DNA of 64,000 nt, taken from assembly GCA_021779375.1 (NCBI GenBank), contig JAJYAT010000004.1:1-64000 (forward strand), read 5' to 3'. The first letter of the stretch is position 1. The number at the start of each line of letters is the position of its first letter. This stretch comes from a bacterium (GTDB taxonomy: Bacteria; Patescibacteriota; Gracilibacteria; JAHISY01). A program made the translations under genes and the position numbers. A model generated the notes under the pieces. It did not search any database, was not told the origin of the DNA, and was given only the letters and a program-made list of their open reading frames with translations. Positions 1 to 9,873 of this stretch are shown here, piece by piece.

Positions 1-76
1 TACATCCGGGACCAAGATGAGAAAGATAAGCGTTCGGATGGTAATCAGCTTGATCTCGGCTGGTAGACGGTGAGCC
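1..76 (+). rRNA. probable 5S rRNA, 3' portion (5' end outside window)
   Basis: AAGATAAGC...GGATGGTA (loop E-like)...CAGC/GGCTG helix...GGTAGACGGTGAGC resembles the 5S 3' half (GUUAAGC...GAUGGUA...GAGUAGGACGGUGCC); followed by terminator-like hairpins. Confidence 0.55.
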
Positions 77-124
77 CCTCAGGGGGCTTTCCTGACGCTA
101 CCGGCTTGAGCCGGTAGTTCGTCA
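73..124 (+). terminator. two consecutive hairpins after the putative 5S rRNA
   Basis: AGCCCC-tcag-GGGGCT at 73-88, then TGACG CTACCGGCT-tg-AGCCGGTAG tt CGTCA at 93-124. Confidence 0.5.
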
Positions 125-267
125 CGAGTATTAGGCTTAGGCTGTTTTTAGCTTTCCCTATTACAGTTTAGACAATATTATGGTTTTTTCCACTTTTTTC
201 AAATTAGCGATAATAGTAAACCAAAGAACAAGCAAATTATTGTTCCAATCTTGGAGAAAAGTTGGCA

Positions 268-2740
<2,473 letters not shown>

Positions 2741-2761
2741 GACCGCGATTTTACACGGAAA

Positions 2762-3256
2762 CTACTTGATGAGTTCGTCGATCGGCACTTCGGGATTCTG
2801 AGTACTCGGTGTGACTGTCGTGGTGGTTGTCGTGGTTGAGGTTGAGCCTGCGTTTGGGCCTACGCCCGTAGTCGTCGTGCCCGCTGGCGAGTCGGACTGG
2901 AATTGTGCGAACAGGACGTTGATTTTATTCGACAGGGTTGCGAAATCGAAAAAATTGAAATTCACACCGAAGAGTCGTCCGAGCATCGGGACGAAGACGA
3001 GCGAGAGCAAGGCGATGATGAGTCCGATAATGGCATAGCGGATGGTGTGAATGGCTTGCTTGACTTTGCCTTCGTCGCCGCCGGAGAGGATGAATGAGAA
3101 GCCGCCGAAGAAAATGAAAACGATGGAAAGCGCACCAGCGCCGAGGATGGCGAGTGCCGCGAAAAGATAAATCACGTCGAAGAGGTCGAGCTGAGTGAGG
3201 TCAGTGTAAGCCAGCGTGCCATTGGCAGCGAAAGCCGTAGGGATCAAATCAAGCAT
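2762..3256 (-). CDS. small integral membrane protein, pilin-like (TrbC/VirB2-type organisation)
   Basis: Two hydrophobic helices with an FSGGDEGKVKQA-type loop and Thr-rich C-terminus. Confidence 0.5.
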   Translation of the reverse strand: MLDLIPTAFAANGTLAYTDLTQLDLFDVIYLFAALAILGAGALSIVFIFFGGFSFILSGGDEGKVKQAIHTIRYAIIGLIIALLSLVFVPMLGRLFGVNFNFFDFATLSNKINVLFAQFQSDSPAGTTTTGVGPNAGSTSTTTTTTTVTPSTQNPEVPIDELIK

Positions 3257-3292
3257 TCCGAGTGGGTTAAATCTTCCTAGATTCTACGCGTT

Positions 3293-3727
3293 TCAGATGA
3301 TATCTTCAAAGGCACCGGCGGCATCGTGACCTTCTTGTGCAGAATTATCTTTCTCAGGTTCGACCGCTTCGATTTTCGGACGGGCGACTGGTCTGCGTAC
3401 GGTTTGCGGTCTTTCGGTGCGCGGTCGTTCTGTGTATTCGGTGCGGCGTTCTGTGCCGTCCGGTTCGAGAATTTTGAGATTCACGCGTTCGTCGAATTTC
3501 GAGCCGACGAGGCGCAGCAAGGTGCGGAGAGCTTTCGCCGTGCGACCTTCTTTGCCGACGATTTTGCTCATGTCAGCTTCATTCACGCGCAATTTCAAAA
3601 GTACGCCGAGGTCATCGACGCTGCGTTCGGCAATCACATCATCAGGGAAGGCGACAATCGCGCGCACCATCATTTCCAGAAAATCTTTGTCGGCGCCCAT
3701 CGTCGGATCCAGCTTCTGATCACTCAT
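3293..3727 (-). CDS. khpA: KH-domain RNA-binding protein (KhpA/YlqC family)
   Basis: VNEADMSKIVGKEGRTAKALRTLLR. Confidence 0.85.
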   Translation of the reverse strand: MSDQKLDPTMGADKDFLEMMVRAIVAFPDDVIAERSVDDLGVLLKLRVNEADMSKIVGKEGRTAKALRTLLRLVGSKFDERVNLKILEPDGTERRTEYTERPRTERPQTVRRPVARPKIEAVEPEKDNSAQEGHDAAGAFEDII

Positions 3728-3744
3728 TTTTGGAAAAGATTAAA

Positions 3745-4110
3745 TTATGCTTTTGGCGCATCTTCAGCCTTTGGTGCCGCGGGAGCGGCAGCTAGTTTGG
3801 CTTCTTCTTTCGGAGCCTTCTTCGATTTTTGCTTGGTGTACTTCAGGACAAATTTTGCCACGAGTTCTTTCTTGAATCCATTTTTTAGCAAAAGACGTGC
3901 GACAGTATCACTTGGCGTTGCGCCATTTTTCAAGAAAGTTTCAATCTTCGCAGCATCGAAAACCAGCTTGTTTTCAGCATTCTCCGGATTGTAATGACCG
4001 ACGAGCGCGATCACTTTGCCAGACTTCGGCGAGCTGGTTTTTTCTTGCACGATGAGCCGAAATTTCTGTAAGTTTTCGTGACCGATTCGGGAAAGGCGAA
4101 TAACGAGCAT
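3745..4110 (-). CDS. rpsP: 30S ribosomal protein S16
   Basis: MLVIRLSRIGHENLQKFRLIVQEK...GHYNPE; C-terminal Ala/Lys extension. Confidence 0.93.
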   Translation of the reverse strand: MLVIRLSRIGHENLQKFRLIVQEKTSSPKSGKVIALVGHYNPENAENKLVFDAAKIETFLKNGATPSDTVARLLLKNGFKKELVAKFVLKYTKQKSKKAPKEEAKLAAAPAAPKAEDAPKA

Positions 4111-4196
4111 TCAAAAAAATTAAGCCGGTGGATTTTAAAGAAAGTTTTTTATTCGGTCAAATCAAAAACACATAACATGAAACCTAGAACAAATTT

Positions 4197-5105
4197 TCAT
4201 TTTCCCAGTTCGATCATTTTCTCCAAGCTTTGGCGCGCGGCATTTGTGATTTTTGGATCAACTTCAATCTCGAATTCTTCCGCCTCAAGTGAGTGCAAAA
4301 TTTTCGCGAGCGTGATTTTCTTCATGTTCACGCACTCACCAGCTAGCGCAAAAAATTTCTTACCCGGATTTTCACGGCTCAATTTTTCAAGCATACCGAT
4401 TTCCGTCGCGATCAAAAATTCCTCCGCATTCGAACCTTTCACGAATTTCAGCATGCCGCCAGTGCCAGTGACGAGATCGGCGAGTTCCCGAATTTTCCGC
4501 GGCGATTCGGGATGGACGAGTGTTTTGGCGTGCGGGTGCAATTTCTGCGCTGCTAGAACTTTTTCTTCCGAAATGCGCGCGTGGACATAGCAGTTGCCGC
4601 CCCACAAAATGATTTCCTTCTCGGGCAAATTTTCTGCGACCCACTCGCCGAGATTTTGATCCGGCACGAAGATAATCTGGCGTTGCGGCAGCTTCCGGCA
4701 GATTGTCACCGCATTCGCCGAAGTGCAGCAGGCATCGGCTTCGGCTTTGACCGCGGCAGTCGAATTCACATACGCGACGACTCCGGCTGCCGGAAATTCT
4801 TTTTTCTTGGCGCGCAGATTTTCCACGGTCGCGCAGTCGGCGAGGAAGCAGCCCGCTGCCGGATCCGGAATCAAAACTTTTTTCGTCGGGTTCAAAAGCT
4901 TCGCTGACTCTGCCATGAAATGCACGCCCGCGAAAACAATAATTTTCGCTTCAGTTTTTTGCGCTGCGACGGAGAGCTCGAAAGAATCTCCGACCAAATC
5001 GGCGACATCATAAATTTCCGCGAGCTGATAGCTGTGCGCGAGGATAATCGCGTTTTTCGTGCGTTTCAGTTCTCGGATTCGCGATTGCAGGGCTTCAATT
5101 TTCAC
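4197..5105 (-). CDS. nadA: quinolinate synthase A
   Basis: AHSYQLAEIYDVADLVGDSFELS, GVHFMAESAKLLNP, VYVNSTAAVKAEADACCTSANA, FVPDQNLG; GTG start. Confidence 0.93.
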   Translation of the reverse strand: MKIEALQSRIRELKRTKNAIILAHSYQLAEIYDVADLVGDSFELSVAAQKTEAKIIVFAGVHFMAESAKLLNPTKKVLIPDPAAGCFLADCATVENLRAKKKEFPAAGVVAYVNSTAAVKAEADACCTSANAVTICRKLPQRQIIFVPDQNLGEWVAENLPEKEIILWGGNCYVHARISEEKVLAAQKLHPHAKTLVHPESPRKIRELADLVTGTGGMLKFVKGSNAEEFLIATEIGMLEKLSRENPGKKFFALAGECVNMKKITLAKILHSLEAEEFEIEVDPKITNAARQSLEKMIELGK

Positions 5106-5170
5106 CTGGCAAAAATAACATTTTTCGCAAGCTTTTGCTAAAATTTCCTCACAAACTTAACTTCACCCAA

Positions 5171-6307
5171 ATGAAACCTACGCTTAGAGTTTTTCTCGCA
5201 TTCGTGCTTTTCGTCGCGCTGGCGCCGAGCGTCGCTTGCGCTGCCGTCCCCGAAGACAAACCGCAATCAGTTTCGCTCGAGTTTGGCAACGATTTCTACG
5301 GCGCGGGAGAGTCTATTGCGCTTTTGACCGATGCGCCGGATGATGCCTTTCTCGCGGGTGCAGTCGTGAATGTCACCAAGAAAGTGGCGCACGATCTTTT
5401 CACTGCGGGCAGTACGGTCATGATCCTAGCCGATGTCGGCGATGATTTGCGCGCTGGCGGAAGTGTGGTTTCACTCGCTGCCAAAATTGGCGGTGATGCG
5501 ATTGTCGCAGGTGGTGTTCTCAATTTCACAGAGAATGCGTCGGTCGGTGGAGATGCCGCGCTTTCAGGTGGGATGCTGAATTTCTCCGGCACGGTTGGTG
5601 GGGATTTGCAGATGGCAGGCGACCAAATTAATTTCAGCGGCAAGGTCGGTGGCGATGCGACGATTCGGGTTGGTAAGCAGATTAATTTTCTTGCTGGCGC
5701 GAAGATTGCCGGCAAACTTACTTATTATTCTAAGGAAGAACTCGTCATTCCAGCCGGCATCGCAGCCTCAGTCGAGCACAAGACCTATGGAGAATTCGCC
5801 GCACTCACGCAAAAAAGTTTCACGACTAGTGCTGTGGAGAGTCTTTTCACGCTAATTTTCGGCTTCCTGACGGGCGCGGTTTTGCTCGCGATTTGCGGTC
5901 GCTCGACCCAGGTTTTCGCGAATAAACTGCGCGAGAAGTTTTGGTGGAGCTTACTGGCGGGAGTTGGCGCTTTGGCTGTGATTATCGTCGTTTTGCTGCT
6001 GGCGCTGACCGTCATCGGCGTTTGGTTGGCTGGGGTTTTGCTGTTTCTGTGGATTGCTAGTTTGCTCTCCGCTGGTGCGCTCACCGGCTTCGCGATTGGT
6101 TCACTTTTTCTCCGTCAAGAAAAAGACACGCAGTATTTCCAAAAATTACTCGCGTTGGCACTGGGCTGGGTGATCATTCTCGCCATCGGATTTATCCCGG
6201 GCTTCGGTGGGCTTTTCCAAATCCTGATTTTCACGCTTACGCTGGGTGCGGGAGTTTTGACCAAAATTGAACTTTACAAAAAAATGAAAACGACTAAACT
6301 CCTGTAA
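5171..6307 (+). CDS. membrane protein with bactofilin/polymer-forming-like beta repeats
   Basis: Signal peptide MKPTLRVFLAFVLFVALAPSVACA; repeated GGDAxxxGGxLNF motifs; C-terminal TM helices. The ORF-track start at 5135 lies upstream of the likely ATG. Confidence 0.7.
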   Translation: MKPTLRVFLAFVLFVALAPSVACAAVPEDKPQSVSLEFGNDFYGAGESIALLTDAPDDAFLAGAVVNVTKKVAHDLFTAGSTVMILADVGDDLRAGGSVVSLAAKIGGDAIVAGGVLNFTENASVGGDAALSGGMLNFSGTVGGDLQMAGDQINFSGKVGGDATIRVGKQINFLAGAKIAGKLTYYSKEELVIPAGIAASVEHKTYGEFAALTQKSFTTSAVESLFTLIFGFLTGAVLLAICGRSTQVFANKLREKFWWSLLAGVGALAVIIVVLLLALTVIGVWLAGVLLFLWIASLLSAGALTGFAIGSLFLRQEKDTQYFQKLLALALGWVIILAIGFIPGFGGLFQILIFTLTLGAGVLTKIELYKKMKTTKLL

Positions 6308-6324
6308 CCTAAAAATTTTTTAAA

Positions 6325-6567
6325 ATGGCCAAACATCCTGTACCGAAACATCGCGCTACCGCCACACGAGGCGGACGTCGCTACTCGACGTGGAAGACCA
6401 AAGAATTGAAGCGCCTCACGAAAATTTCAACGACGGTTGCTTGCCCGAAATGCAAATCGCCGCGTCAGCCGCACACGGCTTGTCCGACTTGCGGCTATTA
6501 TCGCGGACGCGTCGTCATCGACCTCGCCAAGAAAGACACGAAAAAGATTTCGAAAGTTAAAGCCTAA
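6325..6567 (+). CDS. rpmF: 50S ribosomal protein L32
   Basis: MAKHPVPKHRATATRGGRR..., CPKCKSPRQPHTACPTCGYYRGR. Confidence 0.93.
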   Translation: MAKHPVPKHRATATRGGRRYSTWKTKELKRLTKISTTVACPKCKSPRQPHTACPTCGYYRGRVVIDLAKKDTKKISKVKA

Positions 6568-6573
6568 TTTTAA

Positions 6574-7002
6574 ATGTCGGCATCCAATCGGCGAACGGTG
6601 CGCGAGGCGGTCGCCCAGACCGTTTTCGAGTGCGAGTTTCGCGGAGTCAGCGAAGGCTGGCTCGCGATTTTCGAAAAGAATATGGCGGAGTTCGCTTGTG
6701 ATTTCGAAAAAGATTTTGCGCACGGACTACTCGAAGCGACTTTCAACAATCTGGAATTTTTGAAATCCTGGATTGAGCGACTCGCTCCGGAATGGCCTTT
6801 TTCCAAAATTGCGAAACTCGATGCCGCCGTCCTGCTAGTCGGGCTCGCCGAATTGAAATTCCTCACGCAATTCAAAATTCCGCCGAAAGCGACCCTGAAT
6901 GAGTTCGTCGAGATTGCCAAAAATTACGGCGATGACTCCGATCGCAAATTCGTGAACGGCGTTTTGTCGTCGGCGCAAAAAGAACTAGAAAGCAGGTTAT
7001 AG
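6574..7002 (+). CDS. nusB: transcription antitermination protein NusB
   Basis: SNRRTVREAVAQTVFE...LDAAVLLVGLAELKFL...PPKATLNEFVEIAKNYGDDSDRKFVNGVL. Confidence 0.88.
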   Translation: MSASNRRTVREAVAQTVFECEFRGVSEGWLAIFEKNMAEFACDFEKDFAHGLLEATFNNLEFLKSWIERLAPEWPFSKIAKLDAAVLLVGLAELKFLTQFKIPPKATLNEFVEIAKNYGDDSDRKFVNGVLSSAQKELESRL

Positions 7003-7111
7003 GTCTTAGGTGATAGGGTGTAGTGAATAACGTATTAGAAAAATCGTTTGAGTATTATTATGCTGGTTTGAAAACAAACCCCTAACCCCTAAAACCTAGG
7101 ACCTAGAACCT
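6994..7111. repeat. inverted pair of degenerate word repeats between nusB and rnc
   Basis: 6994-7018 AGGTTATAGGTCTTAGGTGATAGGG vs 7087-7111 CCCTAAAACCTAGGACCTAGAACCT: 21/25 complementary. Confidence 0.75.
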
Positions 7112-7119
7112 AATCCCTA

Positions 7120-7797
7120 ATGATGAAAGATTTACAAAAAAAGCTCGCACACGAATTTCAAAATCCGAAACTACTCGAGCTCGCTTTCGTCCATCGTAGC
7201 TTCGTCAATGAAAATCGCGATTGTCCCGAGTCCAATGAGCGCCTCGAATTTCTCGGCGACGCCGTGCTGGAATTAATCACGACCGAATATCTATTCGCCA
7301 AATTTCCGGGCAAACCAGAAGGCGAACTGACGGCGCTACGTTCTGCGCTCGTGCGCGGCGAGACGCTGGCGGAGATTTCGCGCGAACTCAATTTCGGGCA
7401 GCATTTGAAATTGTCGCGCGGTGAGGCGAAAAGTGGCGGTGCAGAGAAACCTTACTTACTCGCGAATGTTTTCGAGGCGGTGCTCGGTGCGACTTATCTC
7501 GACGGTGGTTTCGAAAAGGCGAAAGCGATCGTCCACAAATTTCTCCTCCCGAAACTGCCGGGCATCATCGCGTCAAATGCGCAGGTCGATGCGAAGTCGG
7601 AATTCCAAGAAGTCGCGCAAGAAAAATTAGCGATCACGCCGGAGTATAGAGTCTTGAGCGAAAGCGGTCCTGACCATTCCAAGATTTTCGAAATGGGCGC
7701 GTATGTCGGCAAAGATTTATTCGGGCGCGGCAAGGGTCCGAGCAAGCAGGAAGCTGAACAGGCTGCCGCCGCCGAGGCGCTGAAAAAATTAAAGTAG
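7120..7797 (+). CDS. rnc: ribonuclease III
   Basis: NERLEFLGDAVLELITTEYLF; C-terminal dsRBD GKGPSKQEAEQAAAAEAL. Confidence 0.96.
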   Translation: MMKDLQKKLAHEFQNPKLLELAFVHRSFVNENRDCPESNERLEFLGDAVLELITTEYLFAKFPGKPEGELTALRSALVRGETLAEISRELNFGQHLKLSRGEAKSGGAEKPYLLANVFEAVLGATYLDGGFEKAKAIVHKFLLPKLPGIIASNAQVDAKSEFQEVAQEKLAITPEYRVLSESGPDHSKIFEMGAYVGKDLFGRGKGPSKQEAEQAAAAEALKKLK

Positions 7798-7803
7798 GGT
7801 CAT

Positions 7804-7890
7804 TGTCATTGCGAGGGAGAAGTGATTGACCGAAGCAATCTCTTTTAAACGGGGCTGCTTCACCCCGCCTTCGCGGGGTTCGCAGTGACA
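7804..7890. repeat. MITE/REP-like element with imperfect terminal inverted repeats TGTCATTGCGA...TTCGCAGTGACA
   Basis: TIR match with internal GGGGCTGCTTCACCCC / CCCCGCCTTCGCGGGG hairpins; sits between rnc and recX. Confidence 0.65.
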
Positions 7891-7905
7891 GTTTAGAATT
7901 ACAGT

Positions 7906-8373
7906 ATGAACTTTCGCCGAGCACAAAAACCGAAAACGCCAGACGAGCGGCAGGTTTTCAGCTACGCTTGTTGGCTGCTGGCGCGCCGCAATTATTCGCG
8001 CGCCGAACTGCTCGAAAAGTTCTACGCGAAATACATTTCGGACGCAGCGATTTTCGCCAAAGTTTTCGCCAAGCTTACGAAGCTGCGTTTGCAATCGGAC
8101 GAAAGTTTCGCCGAAGGTTTCGTGCGCTCGCACGCCCACTGGGGCGCACATCGTATTTCGCTGGAGCTGAAAAAGCGGGGAATCACGGACGAGCTGATTG
8201 AGCTTTTCTTGCCGTCGGAACTTTCGGAAATCGAAAATGCGCGTGAGACGCTTGCCAAGAAGCTGCGTGGTGAAAATATTCCCGACGACTATTCTGCCAA
8301 ACAAAAACTCGCCGCCTTCCTCGCGCGGCGCGGTTTCTTGATTGACGTGATTCGGGAAGTTTTGGGAATGTGA
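7906..8373 (+). CDS. recX: RecX-family regulatory protein
   Basis: YACWLLARRNYSRAELLEKF...KLRLQSDESFAEGFVRSHAHWGAHRISLELKKRGI...LARRGFLIDVIREVL. Confidence 0.85.
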   Translation: MNFRRAQKPKTPDERQVFSYACWLLARRNYSRAELLEKFYAKYISDAAIFAKVFAKLTKLRLQSDESFAEGFVRSHAHWGAHRISLELKKRGITDELIELFLPSELSEIENARETLAKKLRGENIPDDYSAKQKLAAFLARRGFLIDVIREVLGM

Positions 8374-8409
8374 TTTTTAAGCTATAATTTCGGCTTCTAA
8401 AATTTAATC

Positions 8410-9354
8410 ATCAGAGCTGAAAGTAAAAATCACGACCCAAAAATTTCTCGCCGCGAATTTATGATGACTTCGGTTGCTGGTGTGGCAGCAATATCAGGCG
8501 GATCAAGCCTAGCCTGGTTGAGTGACTGGGCGAAGGAGGCTCGGCGCGATCCAGTCGCGAATCGGCAAAAATTCGAGAATCCAAAAATTCCAGTCGAGAT
8601 TGACGGCACGAAAGTATTTTTCATTTCCGATTTTCATCTTTGCCTTGGGAAAAATCTTTTGTGGGATTTGCGTCACGCGGAAGATTTTCAAAAAATGATT
8701 GAGGAAGTGCGCGCTGAGATTTCCGAAAAAGATATTCTGGTACTCGGCGGAGATTATGTCGCTTATCCACATTTCGAAGCGAGGCGTGATTTGCCCGAGG
8801 TTGAAAAATTGCTCGTGAATTTCAGTTCGTTCTCGCAAACGAAGTTCGCGCTCCTTGGTAATCATGATTGGGAATACGGCGAGAAGAATGTCGCGCAAAT
8901 TAGAAAATTTTTAGAAAGAGCCGATTTTGATGTGCTGGCTGACGAGTCGCGAATTTTGAAAGTTGGCGCAGCTGAGTTGCCGATTTATGGAACGAAAGAT
9001 TGGCGGCTGGGAGGAATGGAAATTTCCGAAGTGCAAAAATTTGCTGAAGAGTTTCGTAATCAATTCAAATTAATTCTCACGCATAATCCTGACTGGGTTC
9101 AGAAAAATTCTAGCGGGTTTGAAGACAGCCTGGTTCTGGCTGGGCACACGCATGGCGGACATTTCTCGAATTCTTGGATCAGGGCGGCTGCGCTTTATCA
9201 GGCGAAATATAAATCAGACTTAATTTTCGGGCGGCACAAATTGCGCGATTTAGTCGAATTAATTATCAGTAATGGCGTCGGTGCGGCTCTACCTTTTCGA
9301 CAAAACCGACCGCCAGATTATTTGGTGGTCGAGCTTTGTCGTTCGGGAAAATAA
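8410..9354 (+). CDS. Calcineurin-like metallophosphoesterase (YaeI-like) with probable Tat signal; first ATG is 8461 but the frame is open upstream
   Basis: FISDFHLCLGK, LGGDYV, LLGNHDWEYG, LTHNPD, LAGHTHGGHF. Upstream in-frame SRREFMMTSVAGVAAISGG without ATG/GTG/TTG start. Confidence 0.85.
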   Translation: MRAESKNHDPKISRREFMMTSVAGVAAISGGSSLAWLSDWAKEARRDPVANRQKFENPKIPVEIDGTKVFFISDFHLCLGKNLLWDLRHAEDFQKMIEEVRAEISEKDILVLGGDYVAYPHFEARRDLPEVEKLLVNFSSFSQTKFALLGNHDWEYGEKNVAQIRKFLERADFDVLADESRILKVGAAELPIYGTKDWRLGGMEISEVQKFAEEFRNQFKLILTHNPDWVQKNSSGFEDSLVLAGHTHGGHFSNSWIRAAALYQAKYKSDLIFGRHKLRDLVELIISNGVGAALPFRQNRPPDYLVVELCRSGK

Positions 9355-9413
9355 ATTTGGACTGTATATTTTTTATCAGGTGCACGGAACGAAAATTTTC
9401 GTTCCCTACATTT

Positions 9414-9815
9414 CTAGCTGAGTCTAGAAATTAATCGCTCCACGACTTTTGTAAACAAATCTCGATCCATGAATGGAAATGAATCATGATTTTGGTTTAC
9501 AAAACTCTCGATACTAGTTTTCCCGACGTGTTTTGATGTCAAAAATTGAATAATTAGGTTTTCAATTTTTGATTGATCTTCCTGGGGTAGCCAAAAATTA
9601 GGATCTAAAACTTCCAATATATAGGCGCGACTAATACATGCCCTAAATACATTTAGCCTACCAGACTTTCTTAAAACATCTTTAGCTTCTTCTCCTTGAA
9701 TTTTTAAAGCTTGAGCGGCAGCTTCTGGGCTGTCGAAACAAATTCCATATTCGATTTGATGCAGTGTTAATAGCGCTCTTTCAAGTACCTGATTTGCTGG
9801 TTCATTTTCAGACAT
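9414..9815 (-). CDS. hypothetical protein (AT-richer than surroundings)
   Basis: Open 133-codon frame, ATG start, no recognised motif. Confidence 0.55.
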   Translation of the reverse strand: MSENEPANQVLERALLTLHQIEYGICFDSPEAAAQALKIQGEEAKDVLRKSGRLNVFRACISRAYILEVLDPNFWLPQEDQSKIENLIIQFLTSKHVGKTSIESFVNQNHDSFPFMDRDLFTKVVERLISRLS

Positions 9816-9873
9816 AATTCATAGATAAGAGTTAATCTTATTCATAAAAACGAATTCAATCAACTCTAATTTC

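Noticed and set aside
1-76. 23S rRNA 3' end rather than 5S
   Set aside because: CAGCTTGATCTCGGCTGG superficially resembles H101 of 23S, but AAGATAAGC, GGATGGTA and GGTAGACGGTGAGC in this order fit 5S better. Still not certain; a covariance-model search would decide.
8763-8771. Perfect DnaA box TTATCCACA
   Set aside because: Single copy inside the metallophosphoesterase coding sequence, no cluster and no AT-rich unwinding element, so not an origin call.
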